This document shows positions 36,013 to 51,324 of a stretch of DNA of 64,000 bases, piece by piece. Source of the DNA: Vespula vulgaris (Eukaryota > Arthropoda > Insecta > Hymenoptera > Vespidae); assembly GCF_905475345.1 (NCBI RefSeq), contig NC_066587.1, forward strand, positions 13,662,058-13,726,057, written 5' to 3'. The notes under the pieces were generated by a model, which did not search any database, was not told the DNA's origin, and worked only from the letters and a program-made list of their open reading frames with translations. The translations under genes and the position numbers were made by a program. The first letter of the stretch is position 1. Every line of letters begins with the position of its first letter.

Positions 36013-39000
36013 GTAAGAAAAATCAGTCTCGCGCGTTAAACCGAAACGCACGCTTCCTTGACGTACGTTCGATCGCGTACTTCTTCTCTAGAACGAAGAT
36101 GATGATTTTGGAATTGACGGAAAGTCGAAAAAGGATCTAAGGATTATTTTGTCTTACGTGAGAGTAATCATCCTTTCAGTTACTTTTGGTGACACTTGGA
36201 CTCGTTCGATGAAGCAGTAAGATCGATAAGAGCTTCGATCATTATTTTCAACCGATCGTTCCAGCCGACGGAACCTAATCGATTACGTCAACCTTTAGGA
36301 AAATAAGAAATTTTTTTTATTCTTCGATCAATCTTACGATCGATCCCTTATCTCGGATACGAAGAATCGAAAGACGGTAACGTTGACCTCGTCGTTGGTC
36401 GATCTCTCACGAATTCGTGAGTGACTCTGCCTTTCGGTCAATCTTGAAAAAGAAAGAAGGCTTGATCGAAACGGTCGGGTATCGTCGTTCGCTAACCTCT
36501 GCTCCGTAAATTCCTTCCGTTAACTACTCCTCTCGTAGGACTCTGTATACGCCGATAAGAAAAACGAGCGGCGCGAACGTATCGTTCGTCTCGGGATGGA
36601 AAGAACGTAGTATATCGGATATGGTGAGACGAAAGATCCGATTTCGTTCTCTTTAAGCGAGACAAAACTTTCGATGGATGGGATTAAAGCGTCTTTTGTA
36701 TATCGATATACCGAGGCGAAGTTAGCGAGGAGGTTAACAAGAAAAAAGAGTAATGTAGCTATAAAATAAGAGAGAGCGAAAGAGAGAGAGAGAGAAAATG
36801 AGAATATTGGGCCCAATCGAGTCACGTACGTACTTTGTTACGTCGTGTGTCTCTAACAGATAAATCCGGGTACTAAGAAGTAGAGACGAAGTAATCTCGA
36901 TCGTATTGTACGCGAATATATCGAAGAGGATCTAGCGAAACGGATGTTATCGGTGAAAGGCTGCTTTCCGTCCGTCGGGAGCTTCCTTTTCGCCGTATCG
37001 CGTGTCCGAGAATAGAAGAAAAAAGAAAGATAGGCAAAAAGAGCAGTAAAGTTCCGAATCGTATCGGAGGTCGATCGCGTTTAACGAATTCAATTAATTG
37101 ATATACGTTTTTGTCGAGAAAAGAAGAGAAAAAGGGGGAACAAGAGAAAAAGAGAGAGAGAGAGAAAGAGAGAGAGAGTAGGAACGAAGAAAAACTACAT
37201 AAAAATCGGTGCTTACCTTCATGCGTTTTTCCGCATGCCGTAAGAGAGGGGGATCTTAATTAAATCGATTTCGCGGGACGTTCATCGAAACTCATTCACG
37301 CGAACGTGAATATTCGTGGCTCGAGTACGTCGAAACCGGTAGTAGTTTAATTATCGGATTCTAATATAAATCCCAGATACGATTAATAAATATAAATTCG
37401 CTACTGCAAATATATATATATATGTAATTAACGGCGGCAAATATTCGTACTTGCTAGTGGTCGTTTTAATAAAATTGATCGGATAAATTTTACGAGGAAC
37501 AATCGGACGAACGAGTATTGCCTATCGACCCCTCCTAACCGATTTGATAAAAATTTAATTAAACGTCCTCTTGCGAAATGATATTTGCACGAGAAAATTA
37601 CGTAACAGAGTGCTTCTTTCGCGAAGAGCACTCGTTTGCGAGATCACACCGGGCGATCCGTGAACTTTCAACGATTGAGAAGCTCCGTAGTCTTTTCTCC
37701 TTCGTACTATTAAACGATGCGAAAGAAATGATTCGTTGGAACGTAACCGAGTCCGATTTCTTTCGACTTTTACGATCTTAACCGGAAATCTCTCTCTCTC
37801 TCTCTCTCTCTCACTCCTTTTCTTCCACCCTTTCAAACAATTGAAATCGATAAGCATTGCTACTCGATAGAACCATGAAGAGAACTAAATGAACGATTAC
37901 GAGGAATTCGATATTCCCTTCTTCAAGCATTGAAAATGATTCCGAACGAACTTGGCAAATACTAGCGAACTCCTCGCGTCGTCTGATAAGCCAATCACCC
38001 AAATGATATTTCAACAAATTAAAATTTCATGGTTGATTTTTTCAATAACCTTTATCTCATATCATACGAAGGAAAACAAAGTATAAAACATTTTCATGAA
38101 AACAATAGCCTTGCGGACGGTAGGATCGATTACGATGCGATCGTTGACTAGACCGCGCGTTTCATTGTTGGCACGCAGTTAAATATTGATTGGTGGATTG
38201 TTGTTTTTCTCTCTATCCGCCTTTTTTTCTTTTTTTTTTCTTTTTTTTTTTTGCTGTTTTAATAAATCGACAAACCGCAGTTCCGTGCCACGTAAAAGCT
38301 ATGAATCTTTTAAATTCTTCGTGAAATAGACGCGTGTAAAATAGCTTTCTCCGTTAGTTCTCTCTCGCGCGTAGAGAGAACAGAACGGAAAGATTTGAGG
38401 CGAGGAAGATGGAGAAAGAAAAAGAGAAAGAAAGAAAGAGAGAGATAGATGGAGAAAGAGAGAGAGAGAGAGAGAGAGATAGAGATCGATAGATCGCACT
38501 TCTTCTCCAGGCTATACTGGGATAAGCGAGAAGGAAAAGGAGTTGGCTATTTAATGGGCAGCCCATTCGATGGGAGATACGTTCGGAATATCGCAAGTGT
38601 GTACTCGCTTCGGCGGTTGGATTTACGCGGCGGCATAATTAAAGTGTCACGCGAGGAGTAATGTTGATAACGCATAAAAGTAAGAAAAGGAATAATAAGA
38701 AAAAGGAGAAGAAAAAGGAGGAGGAGGAGGAGGAGGAGGAGAAGAAGAAGAAAGAGACGAAGATGAAGACCGGGGTAACGGTGCTATGCACATGCTTTTG
38801 TTCTTAGAGAGGTAGGGGGGTTTCGCCGTGTGAGAAATTAAGCAATTAAGCCGTCTATTTTACTACCGGAGATCCGAGTTTCAGACGCTAAGGCGCTCTT
38901 CCGATCTGGCTTCACCTCCTCTTACTTCTCTTCTTCGTCCGTTCGCTCTCTTAGGCTTTGAGCGTGAGTAAGGAACGTGGCGCGTAGAAACGTTATTAAG

Positions 39001-39034
39001 ATATCGTCGTGATGCTGAGGGAAGCAATTCTAGA

Positions 39035-39104
<70 letters not shown>

Positions 39105-40711
39105 ACGAGAGATAGAGAGAAAAAGAGAGAGGTTTGATGTAAGAAGAACGACGATAGAAAAAGAGGATAGAGACGTTGAGGATGAAGGAGTGAAAAAAAA
39201 GAAGAACCATTGGTGGAAGGTGAAGAAAGGCAAAGTTCAAGCCGAGACTCCTTCCAAGTGCCTCTGCTCCTAATTAGATCTCATTTGTACGACTGTAGCC
39301 AACCCTTGAAACGATTATTAATAACTTTCCCGAACGGCATTTAACGTCTCTTTTCATTACTGCACCGAAAGAACTAGACGTGCTAATTATGAGCTCGCAA
39401 AGCCGCCAGACTTGTCTTTGATTTTCGTGGTTTACCGAGTCCGCAAAGTTACTGCGGTTTTCGTTCGCCGGATACCCCTCTCGGACATACCAATAACTTT
39501 CCTTACTTTTCCAGTAAAACGAGAAAATGGCATCGAAGAATCTTACTTACCTACATGCGAACCTTTCAAACTTCCTTTTCGCTCGCTCCTGTTTTCTACC
39601 GAAAAGTATAAGGTACAGTCTTTCGTGTTACGTAAGAAAGACTTCGACCTTGTTACTTACGTTCTTATTTGATACGAATTTATCCTTTCTCCTCTTTCTT
39701 TTTGTTTTTCTCTTTTTTCTATTTTTTCTTTCTTTCTTTTTTTTTTTTATTATACGAACGAATACGATTAATGCATTTTATAGGTACTATATCGCATGCA
39801 TTTAATCAAAGATCAACAGGTGGCCATTAGCGAGGACTTGTCACGTTAAGTGTTTATACTCTTTGTTCTCTTTCGATATGAACCGAGGAATTCGCTAGAC
39901 AAGACTTCGCGATTCACCAAGATGATATAATAATATTCCAAAGAATTTCGCTATAAGATAGGATCGTCGATCACCCAACGATTCGTTAATGTCCGGTTAA
40001 CGGGATAATCGAAATGATCGAGGGGGAAGTTCGCTCTCGCGTTCGTCACGATTTATCGCGAGCACGCTCTCGAAACCGTAAGAGAGCGTGCCTCGCTGTA
40101 GAATTATATTCTCGCGGTGCTCATTATACGAGAATAATGTTGACGGAAGGCGGGGAATAGCGAAGAAAGTTACGGTTTACATTAAACTTTTGATAAGATG
40201 TCCGCGCTCGTCGGTAGAAAGGATATAAAATATATCTACTACGTTACGTTACGAAAGAGAGAAGAACAGAGATCGAGATAGAGAGATAAAGAAAACGAGA
40301 ACTATCCGTTGGCCCGCGAGGCAAAAGGATTCTTCGATAAGCGTGAACGACGACGTCGAGTCGAAGAAAAGTATACGCGAAAGAGATAGAAAAAAAAGAA
40401 AGAGAGAGAAAGAGAGAATCTCATGTGTAATAAATTCTTACGATATCCGTACAACGAAAAGTATAATCCGATGAACTAGTACGATATTTTCCGACGATAA
40501 CCACTGACATCGTCCTCTGTCAGTCCTTCGGACACCTTAGAAATCTCCAATTTATAAAATTCAACGAACGATGGCTGTTTTAAAGCAATAAATGACGCTT
40601 GCTCGTCGGTAGATATCGTGTTATTGGATAAGGACTGTTTCGAAGATGAGATAGAAAAAAGGAGGGAGAATGAGAAACGAAGAAAGATAGGAAAAAAAGT
40701 AAGAGTTATGT

Positions 40712-40751
<40 letters not shown>

Positions 40752-41398
40752 GAGAAAAGGAAATGGAGAAGAGTAAGATAGAAAGAGGGAGAAGATGGAA
40801 AGTGAGAAGCAGCGAGGGAGGGACTCTCGAAGAGTGTCATAACCCCGATAAGCTGTTGCTGATTCCTACGGAACTTGAGCCGCATTTGAAAGGGAATCGT
40901 TGGGATTACCATTTACCTACTTCCAACTGAAATCCTTTTCCCAAACACCGATATTTCCTCTCGTAGGTACGAACGCGAAAAGGGTGTAAAAGGGAAAGAG
41001 AGAGAATGAGAATGAAAATCGACTATTCGAATAATCCTAAGCCACACCTTCTCTTGATTTCTAGACGAAGAAGAACTTTATTATTCGAGCGTCTAAACGC
41101 TGGTCGTACCTACATTAAATAAACTACATTCGTTTTCTTTCCGACGTTTGTCTGGCTTTCGGCCTAACTGATGAAACGAATGCTCCGCGAGTGTACTGCT
41201 CCGATAATAGTTTTTCCCTACCCTATCTTTCTAAAAGCCTGGTGAACGTCATCTGACATTTGCAGACCCTTGAAATATATGATGGGACGTTGTCTGAAAA
41301 TTCGAGGAAATAAAAACGTACCGCCTTATCGTCGTACGTCGCGATAACGTCAGTGCCGAAGGGGCAGGTTCGAAGAACCTTTCGAATTATATGTGTGT

Positions 41399-41437
<39 letters not shown>

Positions 41438-43030
41438 CATGCCTATATCGTTTGACGCATTATGTTTTATGAGCGTTTCCTAAGGTTCTCCTGAACGCGA
41501 ATTTAAAAAATTCACGATCGACGCATCGATGATCGAACGAAACAACGATACTTTCCATCGGATGTGAGTTAGGTTTGAATTATTATCTAGCGTTTAGGAT
41601 CCGGTCAATGATGTATTTGCGGTCGTCGAAAGCGCTGTGGGCGACTGCTCGCAACATGAGAATCATAAGTGCATATCTCTGGTAAGTTCTCGAAAGAACG
41701 AGAGAGGCTGGTCTAATGTAATCTTTCGAGAATTTTTCGTGAAGTCATTCCTGGCGTCTCATCGGTCTCTCCCTTCTTTATTCTTTATCATCTCTCTGTT
41801 TCTTTCAACCCTCCTCCTTCTTTCTCATCCGCTCGCATCTGTCCCAGCAGTCCATTTAAAATTAATAGGACGCGTAAGCGCCCACACACGTGAGGAACCC
41901 CGCCAGCACTCACTCGCTTTTATTCGCGTTGACGTTCATAAAAAGATTCTCGCGTATGCCTACAGCAGCACGCGGTACCTTCATTTTCTCTCGTAATTAC
42001 AAGAACAGATACATAGGCATAGGCAGTCACATAGGCATTATACACTCGTAAAGTAAGCAACGAGAATCGTACGATGACGTAGCTTTCTTTCTTTTTTTTT
42101 TCTCGAACGAAACTTTCTACGTCGTTCCGTGAACCGACTAAACGAGAACGAAATCAACGATGCTACGAATGCGCTTTAACTGCACCGGTATAATACAATT
42201 TTTTTAATTGGAAAGAACTAAAGATCGGAAATGATAAAAGTTAGAAGGAGCCTTGGCACGCTATCGAAGGCCGAAAGAAGGGTTAAACTGTCATCCCGTT
42301 GATGATACTCGTTTCGGTGTAGTATCATTTTCTTTTTCTTCTTTTTTATATATGTTCGTTCGTTTGTTTTGTTTTGTTTTCGAATGATGCATCGAAGTGC
42401 ATTCGGATTACTCGTTGAAGCATCGCTCGACCTAGATCGTTCGTTACCGAGTTGATTTAAAGCGATACGAGTTTTCCATTTTGTCGATCCGAAGGAAAAG
42501 CGACCTGTCGTTCGAGTATCTCCGGAAAATCGAATCTTTCCGTGGAGCACCCTTATATCGATTCGACGGAGTATCCCATCCATGGGGGTTATCAATTTAG
42601 CAAATTACTAATCGATGCACGGACTCAAGCCTCGAGCATCACCGGACGTGGGACGGATGTATGACGATCCTCGAGCGTCTCCAACGTGGCGTCCTATACG
42701 CTTGACGATGATCATTCCAACAACGACAGAGAGTCACTCTGGAGGGTGGCCGCTGGATTCCCATCGCGCGGTCATTCGTATCTATCAAACGTCACGCGAA
42801 CGTGACGTTTACTAAATCGCTCGTATTTCGAACTCTACCGTCGCTTTTGCGGGATACTTTTACGGGGAGGAGAGACCGACTCGATTTATGGTCCGCCGTT
42901 GACGCGACCACTTTAAAGATATTATTGCTAGGACGGGCTATTCAAAAGACGAATGGCGGTCGAATCAAAAAGGCAAGATAAAGAGAGGAACTAAGTGAGT
43001 GAATCTGTGAATAAAAGAAAGGGAAAGAGA

Positions 43031-43062
<32 letters not shown>

Positions 43063-43205
43063 TGTATATAGAAAATGTTAAAAAACGAGAGAAATCTTCG
43101 GGACACTTGTCGTATTATCTGCATCTTACTATCCAGAATAATACTATTATTGTCGAGTGATATCGTCGAACGAGTCCATTCGGAAACTGCCTTTATCTTA
43201 CGTGG

Positions 43206-43257
<52 letters not shown>

Positions 43258-45955
43258 CTCTTTCTTTGTATATATATATACACGAAGTATTAAGGTCATA
43301 CGGCTTACAATTCCGTGAGTCGAGATATTCAAGTTTGTACACAGTAGGTTCGTAACACACCACGACATGTCCAGATTGTGGAGAGACAGGGAAAGCTCAT
43401 AGAGTGTGAGTTTGCAAGCCAGACACACGTTCCGATATTTCGTTGCTCCGATGATTCTAGCCGTCACTCTACCCCTCTACCTACTTGTATTATCGAAAAT
43501 GTCACGGAATGGTGGAACGCGGTACGTACGTTATATTGAAAAATAGCCGGATCGAGTGCAACGCGAGCAGGATCATCGTTGAAATTTCAACGAAGCGTAA
43601 CCCTCCCTGAAATATTAAGTGTCGCCGTGATACTATACGGATGTAATGTGGTGTGCGTGCGACGATCGAAAATATCAAAACTATCGATCACATAAATCAT
43701 ACGTTAGTACGGTAACTCATGACGTATGCGTTATACGACCGCGCCTCGTTATTAAACGAACCGCGCTGGACGAACCAAACGTGACCACAACGATCACCAT
43801 GTACGAGTAACGCGATGCCAAAACGCAAACGTGAATATTCCAAACTAAAGGACAAAGCGAGAACCATCGATAAGAAAGTTATGCGTTTTCGAACAGCTTA
43901 TTTAGTTCTTACTCGTTAAAATACGATACTCCCGTAATAGGACACGTTCGTATAAAATAGTTTCCAAACTTGACAATATTCCCTAAGAAATACCGTTCAT
44001 TTATAACGAAAGCGAAAGAGAGGAGAACTCAATTACGAGATCAAACGAGACGACCTTCGTCTTCTGTAAATCACAATAGACTATCCTTTTCTCTTTCTTA
44101 TCCCTTCTCTTTCTTTCTCGTTCGCCCTCGCTCGATGGATATATGTACTACAACAAGCAGAGTTAGAGGCGAGGCTGTTATGGGTTCGACTAGTTGAAGT
44201 TAAGCCATTTTTCGTTAAAGCAGTTTAAGGTGTCAAACTTGGAACCGAGTCGCGCCGTGCTGCGTCGTCGTCGTCGTCGTCGTGTTGAGTTGAATTTTAG
44301 GGATCGATACTAGGCACTTTGGTAAAAGTCGTTTGGTATACCGATCGACGACGAAAGCTGAAGGACGGTTTATCCATTAATTAAGTTGTTTCTTCGTAGT
44401 AGAATCATGAAAACGATAGAAAAGAGGAAAGAGGAAAAGGGAAAAAGAATTGGGTAGAAGGGTAGGAAGGAACGAAGTTTGCCAAAGCAAGCAATACGCT
44501 ATAAGAATTTTCATCGGGACGAACGCGTCGCAACGTAAATCCTCGTTTCCGCGAGAAATGTTCGACGATAAGAAGAGAATAATGAGCCATGGATCTCCCT
44601 ATATACTAATCCATAGAGACGAGTTTGGAAGACTTTGAGTTTGGTTGTCTTCTTTCTCGTCATGACAGTCCTCGATAACACTCAAACGAATGAAATCGAT
44701 GTTTCTTCGAATCTGAAACGTAATACGTAATGCATATTCTTCAAATAGCTATAACGAATATTGAATGATGGAAGTTGTCTGTGTTGGGGAAAAGAAAAAT
44801 AAAGTGAAATCATGATAGTTCGAAAGTCGAAGTGAGAATGGTGGATATCGTCGTAGACGAAGTTTCTTCGGGTAAATAACAATTTACGAGCTCTTTTACG
44901 ATTTCCTTGCGTGTGAAGTGATATACTACTTTCCCGTGATCAAAAAAGTAGATTTAATTACTCGTTAAAGGAAAAGAATTATATATGTATGTCCTTTTTT
45001 CTCAACAGCTTCGATTGAGCTTTATAAACGTTCTTAAAAAGTTTATACGACTCGAGATTATATATTAACGTATACACTTATACCTTCAGGCGTGAGTTTC
45101 AACAAAGTAGCACTTCTTAGTATAAAGATCGCAGTTCGTTCGAATGAAAGCTTTTGGACAAGAAGTCGCAGGCAAACACAAGGAATACAAGGTGGCTAGC
45201 ATTTCGTTCTTCGACACGACTTTCATTCGGGCAACCATCGTTGCTGAACGCGTAGCTTCCGCATCGATGCACTCTCCGAACTTACTTGAAATCGTTGTAC
45301 CGAGAAGTGACGCGCTCGACTTTGTCGTTTCCAAGATTCAAGAAGCGAACTTGACGCAAAAGATGTCCCAAAGGTCATTCACCCCTTCACACGAATCCTC
45401 ACAACTTGCTACTTTTCTCGATCCTGTCTTGCGTAATGGAATTTTCTGTTTATTTTATTATTTTTTTCCAACCGAGAAAAGTTATCTTCAATAGAAAGGT
45501 ATCGATTTATTTGTATGATCAAAATATTCCCTTCTATTTCTTCAGATTATTTGATACGTGCATATATTGTCGAAATTGTGTACTAATTATCGATCGTTCA
45601 ACAAATAATATTGTATCAACAAGGATAACTGTTAATATTTTTTCTATTTATCAGAATATAGTAACGGATAAAGTGATATAAAACAGAAGACAATGTAATA
45701 GTGATCGATTACGTTCAACGAGTTATTCCTCATCGCCCACATATCTTTTCCTTTTTCTCCTCCTACTCCTCTTTAGACACCTTCCGTTAGTCGATGTTTC
45801 TTCGTTCGTTCATTCTTTCGTCCGTGGCTCATTATTTCTCTTACCTTTTTCCGCTCTCATGTATTCGTGCAAATCGTTCGGAAATTCACGATTCGAGATA
45901 GATAGGAAATCGAGTGAAATCGTGATAGCAAAATAAGAGGAAAGAGAAAAAGAGC

Positions 45956-46000
<45 letters not shown>

Positions 46001-46575
46001 TTATACGAGATATCTCTTGGAAATCCGGACTTTTTTCGGAATAAAGTGACTTTTCGTGTAATCCCAGTCACTCGACGATGAATTACGATCAGATTCCGAG
46101 ACTTCGACCGGTAAAGAATCGTAAAATTATCGAGAAACGTCTTCTAAATAGCCTTTCCTTCCTTCCTTCCTTCCTTCCTACTATTTTCTTTTAACAAAAA
46201 AAAATAAAAAAATAAAGAAACACATAACTCGCTTCGAAGTTTCGCCGTGGAATTCCATTACCGAATTCACGCTTGAACGAGTTCCTATTTTGAATTCCCA
46301 AATTTTGTAGAATTTCCATATGTTTCTAACATTGAAGCACGTTTTCTCGGCGTTTCCGCGTACACACGCATAATATACATACCTATAATGTTAATTAACT
46401 GAAAATAATATTTTTTAAACGAGAATGCGGAACGTGTCATCGACGAATGCCTTCTTGCAATTCGTTCGACTTAAGCAGGAGGCAAGGACGTCTGTAAATC
46501 GTGTTACTCCGTTATACGAATGTGCTTCAATCCTTTGCTCTTGAATCCTTTAGATCTTTCGTTTGAAAAAGGTAG

Positions 46576-46613
<38 letters not shown>

Positions 46614-49049
46614 TACTTCCACAGTAGGGAAATGAATGTTTTCTGTTGGTAATTCTCTGACCTGTTTTCCGTATACTCTCGTAGCTTTGTAGCCTTGTCC
46701 TCATCGCGACTTACTCCGACAGAAGGAGAAAGAGAGAAGAGTACCAAGAAAAGGGTTTCCATTTCATGAAAGGTCGCAGGGCTAGACTAAACGAAGAAGA
46801 AGAACTCTTCTCCCCTGGCAAGCGTTGAAAAGCTGCAACAGGAGTTATCATCGCCTGGCGCGGTTGCCCATAATTTTCTGCTATTTACCGGATGTGCATA
46901 AGATGAGGCAATGAATACACGCGCGTATACCTACTTGTCGGCACGGAGTAATAAAGTACTTCGCCTCTTGTGAAAGAGGTCATTTTTCTCACTAACTGTT
47001 TACACTTCATTATTTCGCTATAGTTTTCTCTCTCTCTTTCTCTTTCTCTCTCGATCCCTCTTTCTTTCTCTGTCCGTTTTTTCTGCTTCTCGCTATTTTC
47101 AAGTCAAAAAAATAATGAAGAAAAAGTAATGATAATATAGGATTCATCGAATGAAGCGTATTACTATTATTTTCGAATGATCGTCCATCGTTGGGATTCG
47201 TTTTATAAGAAAAACATTAATCGCCTGGTCCAATGTTTAAATTTTCCAATATATCATTTCGTCCTGTCGTCGTATAAATATTTCGTCGTATAAATAGTCG
47301 CATATACTCGCAATGCGCGTATATGGAACAACAAATATCGTCTCTCTCGGACTTGGTCGGTTGGATTTTCAGCTGTGGTAGTAATTTAATATCTACGACA
47401 TAGCAGACGCATTAACGATCCACCATATTTCTTTCGATCTATTTTTTCTCCTTTTTTCTTTGACTGGATGCGTTACGGTCGGCTGGAAATATGCATCTTC
47501 CGTTTTAATCAAGGCACGTTGGAGTTAACGAGACGGTTTAAAATATTCGGAAGGAAACGGGATGTATGTAGATACCTTCGTACAAACCGAAATTAGTAAC
47601 GCGTGCGCGAAAACGTCGAGGAGAAATATTCTCATATAATTACAAGCGCAGACGTACGTTGGTAGATCGGTGTACAGGCGCTTAGGGAACTCTCATGGAA
47701 ATGCTAAAGCAGGATGGATGTGTATATACACACATACACACACATATATATACACACGCACACACACACATATATGTATGTATGTACGTACATTCCTATA
47801 AAGTTGCCACGATCAACGAAAGGATATTTCATCTAACAACGGATTTCGTTGTAGGATTCGTTCACTTGCCGTACACGTACGACCGACATGTATCGAGAGG
47901 AAGACGGATATCGTTTTCGAATTTTCGCAAACGTACACGTACACACGAAAGACCGTCGTTGTTGTTATGTAATCACGTTCGAGAAAACGTTCGAAAAGAT
48001 TCCTTCGAAAGTACGATAGTCTGCTCGTACGGCTTCGTTCGGTAGTAGCTAACGAAATAACCAGAATAAAGATGGATCTAAATCGAAATAAGCAAAAGCT
48101 CAAATCCCATTGAGAAGAAAAGTAAAAGCAATAAGGGTTTTCCGTACTATAACGATATCGTTCGCGTACGCAGCTCGATTAACCTTGTGTCAGAAAAGAC
48201 GAGAAAGCAGGTACGTCGATTTCGCAATCTATCCGATACAATATATAAATCGAAAGAAAAAGAAGATATATGCAATCCGTTCGATGTTTAAACGCTTTAT
48301 TGAATTTTCATCTCGTCGTAACGCGAATATGTTACGTGATCGCACCGAGACATGTTAAAAATAGGGAAAAGATAGGTATAGAACGATGGTATTACACATC
48401 GTGTAAGTATATAAGTATGTATGTATGAAAGAGAGAAAGAGAGAGAGAGAATTTTGCTAGATATCACATCGTTTTGCTATTGAAATTGAATGCTTCTGAA
48501 GTTGAAAATCATATTCGCAATCTAGGAATTTAGCTGAGACGTTCTTTCAAAAGAAAAACTTTTAAGTCCTACATGTTTTAAACAAGGTGGTAAGAGAGTC
48601 GAAAGAATGATAGTGTACGATGAAAAGGGATTCTTATAAAACGATATTATATGATATCTCTAGGAGAATTCAGCACATTCCGTGTATTTCCACGGGAGAT
48701 TACCTCCCTGTAGGCGTTGAACAAGATACGTTTAATTAAAAAACACGCTTTCGTGCGGAAAGCTCGAAGGATGTGGGTGTAAGTGTGCGGTCGAGCGAAA
48801 CGAAAAAGTAGGGTGACGAGATAGAGAAAGAGAGAGAGGATCTGATGGTGGGGACGATTCGAATGGGCAGCTCGAGAGGGAGGCAAGGTGACCAAGCTCG
48901 GTACGAAAGCAATCGCGTTAGAAGCGGCTAGCGCACCAGCCACACCATCGTCCCAATTTCGCGCGTGGCAATTAAACGTTATTCGTCGGGCACGCGGTCG
49001 GAGAGGAAATTGCTCAGTCAGGACTAGCACGATGCATTGTTGTTCTTTC

Positions 49050-49096
<47 letters not shown>

Positions 49097-50291
49097 GTGT
49101 TTTTCTCTTTCTCTCTCATTCTCGTTTTTTTGCTATTCGCTCGTCGCGGATTTCAGTAGAGCAACGAAATCGAATATCACGCGTTTCAATTAAGCTTACA
49201 GTTTCGTGTACCTCTGCCGCAGCCACTGCTGTTGGATGAGCGACGGCTAATTTCTTTCTCCCAACACGATTATCGGATCTCGGAGGATCAAGCGTTCGTT
49301 CTCTGTTTCGACGTTTCTCCCGGAGAATGAGATTTGTCGAGATTTCGGAAGTACAACGATAACTCGTGGTATACGACGATGATGGACGCTGCTCTAGTGT
49401 CGGTTTGTACCGTATTTCACGCTATTTTAAAGCGTCACCTTTTAATTCGACTTTTTACATCTTGTTTACCAATCTCGACAATTTCTCATCTCATTTTTTT
49501 TTTTTCTTTTTTTGAGCAGATCTCGCGATATATCTCGCGTACTGTGAAATAAATTGATCTTTTTGTTTATGCGCCCCGGCAGAATAACGTTTAATCTTTA
49601 TGCTAATATCTTATTTCGAGTATAAGATTTAAAATCTTCCTCGCACCTTTCTTTTTCTTAACATCAAAATGTCAAGGGTTACGCGACCGTCGAAGAAGTC
49701 GCGACATGCAAATCGGACGCGAGTTATTCGAAGACCATTTCGAATTCTATCTAGTAATGCAAGCAGTTCGAAAGCAATTTAAATTCTCTCCTTCGTCGTT
49801 GGCAAATTCAAATTGCTTTTGCAGAATTCGCGAGATGCTCTTCGTCTCCCCACCTAAATCGCGCATCCGACATCTACCTTCTCCATCGGAAATCTCATTT
49901 CCTATGCGGGCGACATACGTATTACCCAATTAAAATAATAAGCGTCGTAAGGAGCGACTTAATCGCGAGGGAAAACTCCTCCCTTGTGTAACATTACAGT
50001 CCTTATATTCCACTTAACGTCGGGGCAGCATTCATCGTCCCGTTCCTCGGTCGAAAAGTCACTCCCTCCTTTCGTGCGCGGCTAACGAAGCTGAAAATGC
50101 GAGTGTCGGGAAAAGACGCGATCCAACGGAAGGAAAGGGAAAGACCGAACGAGGGCAAAGGTGGTTTGCTGATTTCTTGTGATTTCGAAAGATGAAAGAA
50201 AAAGGACGAAGTAGTAGAAGAAAAGGGAGATGAGGCGGGAGAAAACTAGACGAAGTTACGCGAGTTGGTATCTAGCTGTGTACGAAGAAGT

Positions 50292-50345
<54 letters not shown>

Positions 50346-51289
50346 AAAGAAAAAAAAGGAAGATAGAAAAAAGGCGAGCGATGGTGCGGTCTAATCACGA
50401 TTCGCGGCAACGCGAAACAATGGAGGTGCACTTTCTATGCAGACAAGTAGAGGCAGTCAACGCGTCACGAAGCGTGGGTACCGGAATTGGAAAGAATGCG
50501 GCTCACGGGGATGGAGGGTAACGATTATCGCCCCGGCTCATTACGCCTTCTACTACCGGAAAGTGTCGGCTAAAACCGTAAGGACTCGAATCGCGTGAAG
50601 CGATAAATAAAAGGCGCAAAGAGGCGTAGGTAGTACTTGGTAGAGGCAGAAGAGCGGATTCTCGAAGGCGGAACTCGCGAAAGGGAGCGAGAGGCAAGAA
50701 GCCGCGCGATCTATCGGTACTCGCCTCCCAAGATATCAGACAGTGATGGCAAAAACGCAAACGACTCCGCGTGGAACGTGGAACGAAGTCATTACGCTCC
50801 AACGAGAATCGAAAGAAATTGCGCACGGCCGTCTCTCTTCGTTAATCCTCCGCGCGCGGAATATTACGTACGTACGAATATCCGTACACCGAAAGTATTC
50901 AGAAAATACTTACGAACGTTCCTAGAAAAGAAAGTTTTCCAATAAAAGCTCTCTGTATGTTTATACGTGCTCGAATATTCGCCACATCACGGTTCATTGA
51001 TACCCGAATGAACCGCAAAATTTACCTATTCGGCCAAACGAAATGGCTGTGATTCTTTCGCCTTTGAACTTATTAAAACTTTCATGTCTTACGGAAAATC
51101 TATATCTATCGGATAAAGTTCGTCTCTCTCTTGATTTTTACGCTTTCTCGAATGTATCTCTGGTAAGTAATAATATTGCTGTTATTATTGCTCGAATGCG
51201 TCTGTGAAAATTGAAGGAACCTCCGTGACAATATCTCGCGGATTATCGCATCGTATGGAAATATCGTGTAGCTCGCTATATGGTTTTAT

Positions 51290-51324
<35 letters not shown>

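Noticed and set aside
50849..50860. Palindrome tccgcgcgcgga
   Set aside because: A CG-alternating run in unique sequence, too short to set apart from chance without conservation data.
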